Part shown: positions 33,561 through 42,533 of the stretch, piece by piece
How the letters are laid out: the number at the start of each line of letters is the position of its first letter
Numbering within the stretch: the first letter of the stretch is position 1
Assembly: GCF_024300825.1 (NCBI RefSeq)
Contig: NZ_CP101323.1
Location: 3,162,001-3,226,000, forward strand
From: Natronomonas gomsonensis
GTDB taxonomy: Archaea > Halobacteriota > Halobacteria > Halobacteriales > Haloarculaceae
Direction of reading: 5' to 3'
DNA: 64,000 nucleotides
Position numbers and translations under genes: made by a program
Notes under the pieces: generated by a model
Databases searched by the model: none
What the model was told of the DNA's origin: nothing
What the model saw: only the letters and a program-made list of their open reading frames with translations

Positions 33561-34308
33561 CCAGTTCATCGCGGGCCTGTTCGCCTGCCTGCTCGTCGGT
33601 GCGCTGTTCGCCGGGCCGGCGGCAGCCGTCGACAGCACCAGCGACGACATGCCCGAGGAGGCCGAGGTCGGAACCACCGTCGAGGCAACCGTCGAACTCA
33701 CGCAGTTGTTCGACGAGTTCGAACAGTGGACGCTGCGCGCGGAGACGAACATGACGAACGTGACGTGGACAGTCCGGCAGTTCGACCAGGCGGGCAATCA
33801 GGTCGACCAGACGTCCGCCGACGGCCAGTCCGTCGAGACGCAGGTCGACATCGAGGACGGCACGAACCGAATCGAGGTCGAAATCCGTGGGACTGCGCCC
33901 GAAATCGAGAACCTGAGCTACGACCCGCCACAGCAGTTCCGGTTCGCCGAGTTCACGCAGGTCCGCGAGGGCGGCACGACCAACGCCATCGACAGCTACG
34001 AGGTCCACCACTACACGACCGACAGCAAGGAGGCCCGCGAAGCCATCGACAGCGCCCGCGAGGCCACCGGAAGTTCGGGCTCCGGCGACGCCCAGGAATC
34101 CCTCGATAGCGCCATCGACGCCTACGAGGCCGGGAACTTCGACAACGCGATTCGAAACGCCGAACGGGCCGAGAACGAAGCCTCCCAGAGCGCGACGCTC
34201 CGAACCGGCCTCATCGTCGGTGCCGTCGTCGTCGTCGCCTTGCTCCTCGTCGGCGGGGGTTACTACCTGTATAAATCCCGCCAGCAGGCCCCGAGCAGAC
34301 TGCGGTAG
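33550..34308 (+). CDS. Exported protein with C-terminal membrane anchor, CetZ-linked
   Basis: The 252-residue protein has a signal peptide (ending GPAAAV near residue 27), an extracellular beta-rich domain with a TNMTNVTW N-glycosylation-type site, a helical segment with two degenerate repeats (about 150-220) and a C-terminal membrane helix followed by a basic tail. It overlaps cetZ by 11 bases and abuts cofC. The overlap suggests a functional tie with CetZ, for example an envelope anchor, which is inferred. Confidence 0.8.
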   Translation: MRSSQFIAGLFACLLVGALFAGPAAAVDSTSDDMPEEAEVGTTVEATVELTQLFDEFEQWTLRAETNMTNVTWTVRQFDQAGNQVDQTSADGQSVETQVDIEDGTNRIEVEIRGTAPEIENLSYDPPQQFRFAEFTQVREGGTTNAIDSYEVHHYTTDSKEAREAIDSAREATGSSGSGDAQESLDSAIDAYEAGNFDNAIRNAERAENEASQSATLRTGLIVGAVVVVALLLVGGGYYLYKSRQQAPSRLR

Positions 34309-34914
34309 ATGAACGTCTACGTCCCGTTCGCGGCGCGGGAGCCGAAGACGCGACTCGCCGACGCCTTCGAACCGGACGAACGGGCCACCTTCGCCCGCGC
34401 GCTGCTTCTCGACGTGTGTGATGCGATTTCTCGAACCGGTCGAGAACCGACCGTGCTGGCGACCGACTCGGTCGACTGTCCGTACCCGGTCGTCGTCGAC
34501 GACCGGCTGCTCACCGACGCGGTGAACGCCCGTCTCGACTCGCCGGTCGCCGTCGTGATGGCCGACCTCGGGTTGGCGAACGCCGTGGCGCTGGAACGGC
34601 TCTTCGAGGCCGACGGCGACGTCGTCATCGCCCCGGGACTCGGCGGCGGGACGAACGCCCTCGTCGTCCGACACCCCGACTTCGAAGTCGACTACCACGG
34701 CGCCTCGGTTCGGGACCACCGCCGTATCGCCCGCGGAATCGGCACGGAGGCGACGATGGTCGACTCCTTCCGGCTGGCCGTCGACATCGACGAACCACGC
34801 GACCTCGTCGAACTGCTCCTCCACGGCGAGGGACGGGCCCGCGAGTGGCTCGAAGACGCCGGGTTCGCCGTCCAGCGCCGCGACGGGCGGGTGGGTATCG
34901 GCCGGGACGCCTGA
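34309..34914 (+). CDS. cofC: 2-phospho-L-lactate guanylyltransferase
   Basis: The 201-residue enzyme activates 2-phospholactate (or a similar C3 acid) with GTP in coenzyme F420 synthesis. The N-terminus VYVPFAAREPKTRLADAF resembles the guanylyltransferase PxKxxxKTRL pattern, and PGLGGGTNALVVRHPDF is a family landmark. It starts directly after the preceding stop and precedes cofG, so the F420 genes are linked. Confidence 0.92.
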   Translation: MNVYVPFAAREPKTRLADAFEPDERATFARALLLDVCDAISRTGREPTVLATDSVDCPYPVVVDDRLLTDAVNARLDSPVAVVMADLGLANAVALERLFEADGDVVIAPGLGGGTNALVVRHPDFEVDYHGASVRDHRRIARGIGTEATMVDSFRLAVDIDEPRDLVELLLHGEGRAREWLEDAGFAVQRRDGRVGIGRDA

Positions 34915-34974
34915 GACCCACGCCGCCCCGCCGCAGGCGAGTCCTTTAATGCACTCTCCCTCCGACCGAGGAGT

Positions 34975-36057
34975 GTGTTCGGAGCAGGCGAGTACGGTGT
35001 CGAGGTAACCGTCGAGGAGGCGGCCGTCGAGCGACTGCTCGATACCACGCCCGCCGACGTTTCGAGCGCTCCCGAGTTGACGTTCGCGCGCAACGTATTC
35101 GTCCCGCTGACGACCGCCTGTCGCTATACATGTACCTACTGCACCTACTACGACCCACCGGGACAGGCGTCGCTGCTGTCGCCTGAAGAAATCCGCGACA
35201 TCTGCCAGCGCGGTGCCGACGCGGGGTGTACGGAGGCGCTTTTCACCTTCGGCGACGACCCCGACGACCGGTACACGGCGATTCACGAGCAACTCGCGGA
35301 GTGGGGTCACGACTCGATTCACGCCTACCTCCGGGAGGCCTGCGAAATCGCTCTCGACGTGGGACTGTTGCCCCACGCCAACCCCGGCGACCAGACCCGC
35401 GAGCAGATGGAACTGGTCGCCGACGTGAACGCCTCGATGGGCGTGATGTTGGAGACCACCGCCGAAGTGCAGGCCCACGGCGGGCCGCGGGCGAAGGAGC
35501 CGGGCCAGCGACTCGCCACCCTCGCTACCGCGGGGGAACTCGGCGTCCCGTTCACGACGGGCATCCTCGTCGGCATCGGCGAATCCTGGCAGGACCGCGC
35601 CGAGAGCATCCTTGCGATTCGGGACCTCCAGGAGCGCTACGGCCACATCCAAGAGGTCATCGTCCAGCCCGTCGTGAACAACGACCGCTGGCAGAGCGGG
35701 TCGCCGGACGTCGAAACCATGCGCAGAGTGACGGCGATGGCACGGGTCGGCCTTCCCGAGGAAGTGAGCGTCCAGTCGCCGCCGAATCTCGCGCCCGTTC
35801 GGGAGTTACTCGACTGCGGCATCGACGATTTGGGCGGCGTCTCGCCGGTCACCGACGACCACATCAACCCCGAGTACGCGTGGCCACAACTGCGTGAACT
35901 GGAGTCAATCGCCGAGGAGGCCGGCGTCCCGCTGAACGAGCGGCTTCCGGTGTACGAACGGTACATCGAAGACGGGTGGCTCTCCGAGCGCATCGAGGCG
36001 GCGCTGGACGCCGACGATGCCGCCGGGGAACGCTACCGGGCGCTGTTGGTTGATTAA
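34975..36057 (+). CDS. cofG: FO synthase subunit 1, radical SAM
   Basis: The 360-residue protein with CofH forms FO (the deazaflavin core of F420) from tyrosine and a pyrimidine precursor. The radical SAM cluster motif CRYTCTYC (C-x3-C-x2-C, about residues 47-54) is intact. Translation starts at GTG 34975 with no good ATG nearby. The 3' end overlaps cofH by 4 bases in convergent orientation. Confidence 0.94.
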   Translation: MFGAGEYGVEVTVEEAAVERLLDTTPADVSSAPELTFARNVFVPLTTACRYTCTYCTYYDPPGQASLLSPEEIRDICQRGADAGCTEALFTFGDDPDDRYTAIHEQLAEWGHDSIHAYLREACEIALDVGLLPHANPGDQTREQMELVADVNASMGVMLETTAEVQAHGGPRAKEPGQRLATLATAGELGVPFTTGILVGIGESWQDRAESILAIRDLQERYGHIQEVIVQPVVNNDRWQSGSPDVETMRRVTAMARVGLPEEVSVQSPPNLAPVRELLDCGIDDLGGVSPVTDDHINPEYAWPQLRELESIAEEAGVPLNERLPVYERYIEDGWLSERIEAALDADDAAGERYRALLVD

Positions 36058-37409
36058 CGCGACACCAGGGGCGTGCCGTCGGCGTTCAGCCCCAACTCCG
36101 GCCCGTGGGGGCCGTCCTCGGGGTCGATGCGGCGGCGTTTCTCGTAGTCCGTCGAGCGCTCGACGGGAACGCGTCCGATGGCCGAAATCATGTCCACGTA
36201 CTCCTGGAACGACCGGAACTCCCCGTACTCGCCGCCGGCGCGTTTCGTGATTTCCTCCGAGAGGATGGTGCCCATGAAGTCGTCGGCGCCACAGGAGAGC
36301 ATCTTCAGCCCTTGAGCGTCGCCGTATTTCACCCACGACGACTGGATGTGCTCGACGTTGTCGAGATACAGCCGTGAGACGGCTATCATCAGTTCGTCCT
36401 CGTGGACGGTCGCCCCGGAGTCGACCATTCCGCGTTCGGCCAGCGGGGTGTCGTGGTGGACGAACGACAGCGGGACGAACTCGGTGATGTTCCCGGTTCG
36501 GTCCTGTAACTCTCGAATCCGGTCGAGGTGCAGCGCGCGGTGGGCCTCGTTGTCGACGTGGCCGTACATGATGGTCGCGGTGGTGTCTAACCCCACGTTG
36601 GCGGCGGCTTCCATCGCCTCAAGCCACTCGCCGGTATCGATTTTCGCCGGACAGATGACCTCCCGGACTTCGTCGACGAGGATTTCGGCGGCGGTGCCTG
36701 GTACGGAGTCGAGGCCGGCGTTCTTCAGACGGCGGAACACCTCTTCGTAACTCCAGTCGGTGCCGCGGCGGGCGTGGTAGGCCTCCTCGGGCGTCATCGA
36801 GTGGACGTGGACGCCGTCGACGGCCATCGCCCGAATCTGTTCGACGTACGTTCGGGGGTCGACCTCGTACTCTTCGGGTGGGCGGTAGTTGAGGTCGCCG
36901 CGGTCGCTCGATTCGAGTATTTCGCGGTGTTCGTCGTCGAGCGCGAAGGCGGGGTGGAGTCCCGACACCGAAGTCACCTCGTAGATGCCGCGTTCGACGG
37001 CATCTCGGACGATTTCCCGCGACTCGTCGGGCGTCTTCGTGAAGCCGCCGTGGTCGTCCTGGTAGGTCGTGCGGAACTGCTCGGAGCGGTCCTTGAAGTT
37101 ACAGAACAGACACCCGGTGTTGCAGGCGGTCGTGATGTTGTTGTTGAGGTTGGCGACGAACGTGACTTCCTCGCCGACGACCTCGGCGCGACGGCGGTCG
37201 GCGGCCTCTAACACTTGCTCTTTGCGTTCGAGGTCGATGCCGTCCCGCTCGGTTCCGGTGGTCAACAACTCGATGGCATCGTCGACGTCGAGTCGGTCGC
37301 CGCTCCGTGCCTTCGCGAGGGCGTTCTCGAAGGATTGCTCCGTCTCGGGGCGGTGTTCGAACTCGAAGGAATCCCGCGGGACGTTCGCCGACGCCTCGAA
37401 CGCGTCCAT
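36054..37409 (-). CDS. cofH: FO synthase subunit 2, radical SAM
   Basis: The 451-residue protein is the partner of CofG and has its own radical SAM motif CNTGCLFC near residue 96, after a helical N-terminal region. Landmarks include [11 protein letters not shown] and [17 protein letters not shown]. It condenses the tyrosine-derived radical with the pyrimidine. It is convergent with cofG and probably has a separate promoter. Confidence 0.94.
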   Translation of the reverse strand: MDAFEASANVPRDSFEFEHRPETEQSFENALAKARSGDRLDVDDAIELLTTGTERDGIDLERKEQVLEAADRRRAEVVGEEVTFVANLNNNITTACNTGCLFCNFKDRSEQFRTTYQDDHGGFTKTPDESREIVRDAVERGIYEVTSVSGLHPAFALDDEHREILESSDRGDLNYRPPEEYEVDPRTYVEQIRAMAVDGVHVHSMTPEEAYHARRGTDWSYEEVFRRLKNAGLDSVPGTAAEILVDEVREVICPAKIDTGEWLEAMEAAANVGLDTTATIMYGHVDNEAHRALHLDRIRELQDRTGNITEFVPLSFVHHDTPLAERGMVDSGATVHEDELMIAVSRLYLDNVEHIQSSWVKYGDAQGLKMLSCGADDFMGTILSEEITKRAGGEYGEFRSFQEYVDMISAIGRVPVERSTDYEKRRRIDPEDGPHGPELGLNADGTPLVSR

Positions 37410-37529
37410 ACCTCACCTCTCCACTCGAACGTCAAAACCCCACCGGGTAGCGGCAGTCCGGTCAGTTGTCGGCGGGCCGTCGTCGGAGAGACCGCCCAAC
37501 TGATATGCGCCGGCACCGACGGGCCGGAT

Positions 37530-38111
37530 ATGCTCATCACGCTCGAAGGTATCGACGGCAGCGGGAAGACGACCGTCCGGGAGGCGCTGGCCGACAGCCA
37601 TCCCGAGGCGGTGTTCACCCGCGAGCCGACCGAGTCGTGGTACGGTGAGGCCGTCAACCGCTCCATCAACGACGACGCTGCCGACCCGATGGCGGAGTTG
37701 TTCCTCTACACCGCCGACCACGCCGACCACCTCTCCCGTGTTGTTCGCCCGGCGCTGAACGAGGGCAAGACCGTCATTTCCGACCGGTATTCGGATTCCC
37801 GGTACGCCTATCAGGGGGCGACGCTTTCGGGTGTCGTCAAACAGCCGATGGCGTACATCAAGGGCGTCCACGAGCCGTTCACCCGGAAGCCCGACGCGAC
37901 GCTGTACTTCGACGTGCCGCCGAAGACGGGTGCCGACCGCGCGGGCGCGACGAACAAGTTCGAGGCCGCCGACTACCTCGAAGCAGTCCAGCAGAACTAC
38001 GAACGACTCATCGACGCCGAACCGAACCGGTTCGTCCGTATCGACGCCACCCAGTCGCCGGAGGAAGTCATCGCGTCGGCCGAGCGAGTGGTCGCCGACC
38101 TCCTCGATTAG
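37530..38111 (+). CDS. tmk: Thymidylate kinase
   Basis: The 193-residue kinase phosphorylates dTMP to dTDP. The P-loop [10 protein letters not shown], the substrate motif [11 protein letters not shown] and [13 protein letters not shown] are present. ATG at 37530 starts the family sequence; the frame is open upstream across the cofH start region. The stop overlaps the next, convergent gene by 4 bases. Confidence 0.95.
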   Translation: MLITLEGIDGSGKTTVREALADSHPEAVFTREPTESWYGEAVNRSINDDAADPMAELFLYTADHADHLSRVVRPALNEGKTVISDRYSDSRYAYQGATLSGVVKQPMAYIKGVHEPFTRKPDATLYFDVPPKTGADRAGATNKFEAADYLEAVQQNYERLIDAEPNRFVRIDATQSPEEVIASAERVVADLLD

Positions 38112-38419
38112 AGCGTATCGGGAACCTCGACTTCGTCGGGCGAGGGCATCCAGAAGTAATCGAAGGCGACGCCGAGCGTCAACGGTAGCAGGATGGCGAC
38201 GCCGACGACCGTCGTCGTCGACCCGAGGTTCGGACCGAGGGCCTGCCCCAACACGAGCGTGAGGACGACCAATGCGAGCGGCGTGAGCAACAGCGTGTAG
38301 AGGGCACCGCCCCACCGGGTGTTCAGTCGGACGCGGAACACGCGCGTGAGGACGGCGGCGACGAGCGTGTTGACGCCGATGAGGACGAGCAATCCCACGG
38401 CTTCGAACACCGAGACCAT
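38108..38419 (-). CDS. 103-aa three-helix membrane protein (DUF7534-like)
   Basis: The protein has hydrophobic segments near residues 4-25, 40-62 and 70-90 and ends with an acidic tail. ATG at 38419 is chosen; the open frame upstream runs into the promoter of the divergent gene. It resembles a haloarchaeal small membrane protein family (DUF7534 as recalled). Function is unknown. Confidence 0.65.
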   Translation of the reverse strand: MVSVFEAVGLLVLIGVNTLVAAVLTRVFRVRLNTRWGGALYTLLLTPLALVVLTLVLGQALGPNLGSTTTVVGVAILLPLTLGVAFDYFWMPSPDEVEVPDTL

Positions 38420-38497
38420 ACCGTCCGTAGGTGGTCGAGACTCTTTGCTCTGTCTCTCCGGCGTCACCTCTTTGCTCGCCGCCCGCGGAGGGGGCGT

Positions 38498-39538
38498 ATG
38501 CACCGTGTCCTCGGCGAGCGGGACCTCTCGGCGGTCGATTCCGACCTCGCGCGACGCCTGTTGTGCGAGATGGTTCGGGCTCGCATCTTCGACGAACGAG
38601 CCTTTGCGCTCCAGCGACAGGGGTGGATGAGCGGCTATCCGCCGTTTCGCGGACAGGAGGCCTCACAGGTCGGCGCGGCGACGGCGATGGCCGACGGCGA
38701 CTGGCTGGTGCCGACGTATCGTACCAACGCCGCCCAGTTGACCCGCGGTGTCCCGATGGCCGACATCCTTCGATTTCGGCGTGGCTACCCGGAGTTCGGG
38801 TCGGACCACGACCTGTCCATTCTGCCGCAGGCGGTCCCCATCGCCTCCCAGATCCCACACGCCGTCGGCGTCGGGATGGCCGCGACCCATCGCGACACGG
38901 ACGAGGCGGTGCTGTGTTACTTCGGCGATGGCGCGACCTCAGAGGGGGATTTCCACGAAGGGCTGAACTTCGCGGGGGTCTTCGAGGCGCCGGTCGTCTT
39001 CTTCTGTGAGAACAACGGCTGGGCCATCTCGACACCGGAATCCGCCCAGACTGCAAGCGACACCATCGCAAAAAAGGCCGACGCCTACGGAATCGAGGGC
39101 GTTCGTGTCGATGGCAACGACCCGCTTGCGACCTACGAGGTCGTCACCGAGGCGCTGTCGATGGCCCGCGAAGGACGGCCCGTCCTCGTCGAGAGTCTCA
39201 CCTACCGACAGGGGCCCCACACCACCAGCGACGACCCCGAACGCTACGCGGACCGAGACACGTTCCCCGAGTGGCGGACGGCCGACCCAATCGAGCGCTT
39301 CGAGGCGGCACTCGGTGAGGCCGGCATCGTCGACGAGGGGTTCATCGAGGACACCCGCGGGCGGGCCGAGGAAACCTTTGCGGCCGCCAAACGTGAGGCC
39401 GAAACCGCCGACTCGACCCGCGACCCCGAGGACCTCTTCGATTCGGTGTACGAGATGGCTCCGCCGATTTTCGAGGCTCAGCGGAGGGAACTGAGCGAGT
39501 GGTTCGAGCGCCACGGCGACCCCTACGAGAACGAGTAG
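38498..39538 (+). CDS. Thiamine-dependent 2-oxoacid dehydrogenase E1 alpha subunit
   Basis: The 346-residue protein carries the thiamine diphosphate motif CYFGDGATSEGDFHEG...FFCENNGWAIS (GDG to NN spacing normal) and a histidine-containing RQGPHTTSDD loop. It should decarboxylate pyruvate or a branched-chain 2-oxoacid together with a beta subunit. No E1 beta, E2 or E3 gene is beside it, which is unusual because these are normally in one operon. The partner must be elsewhere, or the protein has another role. Confidence 0.88.
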   Translation: MHRVLGERDLSAVDSDLARRLLCEMVRARIFDERAFALQRQGWMSGYPPFRGQEASQVGAATAMADGDWLVPTYRTNAAQLTRGVPMADILRFRRGYPEFGSDHDLSILPQAVPIASQIPHAVGVGMAATHRDTDEAVLCYFGDGATSEGDFHEGLNFAGVFEAPVVFFCENNGWAISTPESAQTASDTIAKKADAYGIEGVRVDGNDPLATYEVVTEALSMAREGRPVLVESLTYRQGPHTTSDDPERYADRDTFPEWRTADPIERFEAALGEAGIVDEGFIEDTRGRAEETFAAAKREAETADSTRDPEDLFDSVYEMAPPIFEAQRRELSEWFERHGDPYENE

Positions 39539-39557
39539 CCGACGGTGCCTTCGGTCG

Positions 39558-39788
39558 TCACTCCAGACAGACGTAGGTCTTGGTGTCGTCGACGTTGTCG
39601 AGTTCTCGAACCTTCGTGGCCACGCCGTTGATAACGTCGTACACTTCCTCGGCCTCGGCCTCGACGATGACGTCGAAATCGCCGGCCACGACGTTCGCGT
39701 CGGCGACGTGTCTCAGTCCGCGAACCGTCCCCAAGAGCGACTCGGCGTGTCCCGAACCTGCCTTCACCATGATGAACGCACGGACCAT
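39558..39788 (-). CDS. Stand-alone Lrp/AsnC ligand-binding (RAM) domain protein
   Basis: The 76-residue protein has only the RAM (Lrp effector) fold: MVRAFIMVKAGSGHAESLL at the start and DDTKTYVCLE at the end, without a DNA-binding domain. RAM domains bind amino acids and oligomerise. A close relative lies at 40600-40830, with trkA between them, which suggests effector-dependent control of TrkA or the channel. ATG at 39788 gives the normal length. Confidence 0.88.
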   Translation of the reverse strand: MVRAFIMVKAGSGHAESLLGTVRGLRHVADANVVAGDFDVIVEAEAEEVYDVINGVATKVRELDNVDDTKTYVCLE

Positions 39789-39910
39789 GGTACCGATTCG
39801 CAGGGACTGGCGAAAAAACTTTCCCGCCGCTGTGTTCCGCGAGCGGTGAGGTTCTCCCCTCCCCATGACACGGAGTAACATTATTGGGGCCGGTCGGCGT
39901 ACGGTATGCC

Positions 39911-40597
39911 ATGAGATTCGTTATCGTTGGTGCCGGTCGGGTCGGAATGCGGACCGCCCGGGTGCTGCGTGAGGAGGACCACGACGTCGTCATCATCGAA
40001 CCCGACGAGACGAAGGTGAGCAGACTCGACGACGAGGGGTTCGATGTCGTGCAGGGCGACGGCAGCGACGAGGAGACGCTGTTGGCGGTCGGCCTCGAGG
40101 ATGCCGACGGCATCGCCGGCCTCTCCGGTGACCTCGTCGTCAACTTCGTCGCCTGCATGATAGGGAAGACCCACGACTGCCGGACGGTCCTCAGGGTCGA
40201 CGACGACTACCGCGAATACGTCGTCCAGAAGTACGCCTCCGACGTCGACGAGGTCATCTACCCCGAGCGACTCGGTGCCATCGCCGCGAAGAACGCTCTC
40301 GTCGGCGGCAACATCCGTGCCGTCGCCGACATCGCCCAGAACCTCCAACTCGTCCAGTTGACCATCACGCCGGAGTCGCCGATGCGTGGCTACTCGTTGA
40401 CGGAACTCGAACTGCCGGCTGACTCCCGACTGCTCGCCTTCGGGAAAGCCGACGGCAGGCTAGAACTCCCCGGTCCCGACGATTCACTGGAGGCCGGCGA
40501 CCGGGTCGTCATCATCGCCGACTTCAGTGTCCTCCGCGACGTCGAACAGATTATCGTGGGTGAAACGAGTCAAGTTACGGCAACGGGGGGTGCCTGA
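39911..40597 (+). CDS. trkA: TrkA-type potassium uptake regulatory protein
   Basis: The 228-residue protein has an RCK_N domain with the dinucleotide motif IVGAGRVGMRTARVL at the N-terminus and an RCK_C domain after about residue 140 (QLTITPESPMRGYSLTEL). Such subunits bind NAD(H) or nucleotides and gate a Trk/Ktr potassium transporter. No membrane subunit is adjacent, but a RAM-domain gene follows directly 2 bases later and is almost certainly cotranscribed. Confidence 0.92.
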   Translation: MRFVIVGAGRVGMRTARVLREEDHDVVIIEPDETKVSRLDDEGFDVVQGDGSDEETLLAVGLEDADGIAGLSGDLVVNFVACMIGKTHDCRTVLRVDDDYREYVVQKYASDVDEVIYPERLGAIAAKNALVGGNIRAVADIAQNLQLVQLTITPESPMRGYSLTELELPADSRLLAFGKADGRLELPGPDDSLEAGDRVVIIADFSVLRDVEQIIVGETSQVTATGGA

Positions 40598-40599
40598 CC

Positions 40600-40830
40600 A
40601 TGGTCGTCGCCTACGTGATGGTGAAAGCCCACACCGGGGAGGCCGACCGACTGAAAAACGACATCGAGGCCATCGACGGCGTCGTCTCGGCGCACATCGT
40701 CGCGGGCGACGTTGACATCATCGCCAAAGTGGAGGTCGATTCCCCCGCCGACGTCAAGGACATCGCGGCCACCACCGTCCAGAACCTCGACGGCGTCGAG
40801 GACACGCGGACGTACGTGGCGATGGAGTGA
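40600..40830 (+). CDS. Stand-alone Lrp/AsnC RAM-domain protein, trkA-linked
   Basis: The 76-residue protein (MVVAYVMVKAHTGEADRL at the start, EDTRTYVAME at the end) has the same fold and length as the gene at 39558-39788. It is the second gene of the trkA operon. Its likely role is ligand sensing or oligomer control of TrkA, inferred from the operon. Confidence 0.88.
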   Translation: MVVAYVMVKAHTGEADRLKNDIEAIDGVVSAHIVAGDVDIIAKVEVDSPADVKDIAATTVQNLDGVEDTRTYVAME

Positions 40831-40893
40831 CGAGACATCCGAAGACGTCCCCGCCGCCGTACGCTTTTTATCCGTCCCTGCCGTAGTGTGTGT

Positions 40894-41241
40894 ATGATTC
40901 ACGTTCGGGGGTCGGCACGGGGGACCGATTTGACCGGGACGCTGTTCGAGCGTGGTGAGGACCCACCGGAGTTCCGGGGGGCGCCCGACGACGACGCGCC
41001 GTACGTCTGGGTGTGTGATGCCTTCTATCAGGTCGACAGCGGCGGGACGACCCAAGAACTCGGCGAGGAGGAGGTCCAAATCGCCTTCGAATCGCCGATG
41101 CCGCGGGGGTTCGAGACGCGGGAAGACGCAATCGAGGCCGCCAAAGAACACGTTCGGACGCAGTTCGCTCGCCTCGGCGTTCCCGAAGAGGAGGTGACCG
41201 TCGAGGTCATCGAAGTCGCAGACGAGGTCGCAGGCGCCTAA
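40894..41241 (+). CDS. Haloarchaeal protein of unknown function (DUF7113-like)
   Basis: The 115-residue protein begins MIHVRGSARGTDLTGTLFER and includes YVWVCDAFYQVDSGG. It is acidic, with an alpha/beta pattern and a helical C-terminus. A CTTTTTA box about 30 bases upstream predicts a nearly leaderless message. It overlaps nurA by 4 bases tail-to-tail. Homologues are recalled only from haloarchaea. Confidence 0.7.
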   Translation: MIHVRGSARGTDLTGTLFERGEDPPEFRGAPDDDAPYVWVCDAFYQVDSGGTTQELGEEEVQIAFESPMPRGFETREDAIEAAKEHVRTQFARLGVPEEEVTVEVIEVADEVAGA

Positions 41242-42482
41242 GCGACCAGTCCCCAACGTTCGTCGTCGTAACTGCGGTCGCGTTCGGCGTCGAAGCGCTC
41301 CTCGATTGCACGCCCGAGTGCGGCTTTCTCCTCGCGGCTGATGCGGGCGAGTTCGTCGGCCTTGGCGACGGCGAGCGGCGGGCCGCGTTCGTGGGCCACG
41401 TCCCGGAGCAACTGCATCGCAATCGCCTCCCGTGTCGTTTCGTCGCGGGTGAAGACGGCGGGGGCCTCCACGCGAAAGAGGAGTTCGTCTCGGGGGTCGT
41501 AGATGCAGAAGAACGTCACCTCGTAGTCGGCGGGGTCGCGTTCGCGTTCGACGCCGACGGCGTCGCCGTCGGCCGACAGCGGTTCGTCGACGCCGCACCG
41601 GGAGACGAACCAGTTGGTGAACGTGAGACAGTCGGTCCGGGTTTCTCCCTCGTCGTCGGTCCGGCGGAGCGCCCGCTCGAAGAACGCGCCGTCGTCGACC
41701 CACGGGGCGCGCTCTTTGTTGCGGACCGCGCGGGTGATGGCCTTTGAGGCGCTGTTCTTGACGAAGCCGACAAGTGGAACGCCGCGGTCGGCGAACGTCT
41801 CGACCAACTCGACGTACCCCTCGATTACGTCCCGCGGGCGTTCGTCCTCGATGAGTAGGTCGGCGAGTTCCGGGTGTCGGTCGGCCCACGCGAGCAGTCC
41901 TTTCGGGTAGATGGGGCCGTCGAGAATGAGCAAGTCGTCGACCACCTCCGACTGCGTTCGGGCGTGGGTCACCTCCGCGAGATACAAAGACAGCGCGTGG
42001 ACGACTGCCTCCTCGTAGCGGTTGACGTGCGGCGCCTGCAGGATACGACCGCGGGAGTATCCGCCGTCGAACACCGTCCAGTCGTCCTCGCCACAGTCGA
42101 CGGTCGCGTCGTTGGAGTGAACCGTCGCGACGACCGACCGGGCACGATGGAGGTCGAGTTCGGAGGGGACGGCGGCCATCGCCGCCTGTGCCACGTCGAG
42201 AACGAGGCCGTTCGTGAACGTCGTCGGGTTGATGGTGCCGGAATCGAGGCCGTGTTGGGTCGGGAACGGGGCTTCCTGGAGGGCGGCATCCTCGGCGTCG
42301 ATGCGGCGGCGTCGCAACTCACCCACGGGTTCGATGACGCGCCGGCCGTCGTACCACAGCGGGTCGAGGAACTCCTCGAACACCGTCTCGGCGAAGGAGT
42401 CATGGTCCGTGGCGTCGACCTGCTGGCTGATGCGCCCCGCCAGTTGGGCGATGCCGTCGAAGTGGACCGGGTCGAGGGTCAT
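41238..42482 (-). CDS. nurA: NurA 5'-3' nuclease for DNA end resection
   Basis: The 414-residue protein is a NurA-family nuclease. Metal-ligand acidic motifs are seen in WTVFDGGYSRGR (about residues 138-149) and LLILDGPIYPKGLL. It works with the HerA translocase, Mre11 and Rad50 in double-strand break repair. In many archaea herA and nurA are adjacent; here herA is about 12 kb away on the other strand. Confidence 0.9.
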   Translation of the reverse strand: MTLDPVHFDGIAQLAGRISQQVDATDHDSFAETVFEEFLDPLWYDGRRVIEPVGELRRRRIDAEDAALQEAPFPTQHGLDSGTINPTTFTNGLVLDVAQAAMAAVPSELDLHRARSVVATVHSNDATVDCGEDDWTVFDGGYSRGRILQAPHVNRYEEAVVHALSLYLAEVTHARTQSEVVDDLLILDGPIYPKGLLAWADRHPELADLLIEDERPRDVIEGYVELVETFADRGVPLVGFVKNSASKAITRAVRNKERAPWVDDGAFFERALRRTDDEGETRTDCLTFTNWFVSRCGVDEPLSADGDAVGVERERDPADYEVTFFCIYDPRDELLFRVEAPAVFTRDETTREAIAMQLLRDVAHERGPPLAVAKADELARISREEKAALGRAIEERFDAERDRSYDDERWGLVA

Positions 42483-42533
42483 GGGCTATCTGTGTCGCTT
42501 TCGGTGTTAAATGGTCGGTGGCCAGGCGTTCAC

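Noticed and set aside
33532-35652. 706-codon minus-strand open frame opposite the cetZ-cof region
   Set aside because: It lies opposite four genes with clear motifs and has no recognisable domain.
37413-39071. 552-codon minus-strand open frame opposite tmk and the E1 alpha gene
   Set aside because: Arg/Pro-rich translation without a motif; tmk and E1 alpha on the plus strand have all family signatures.
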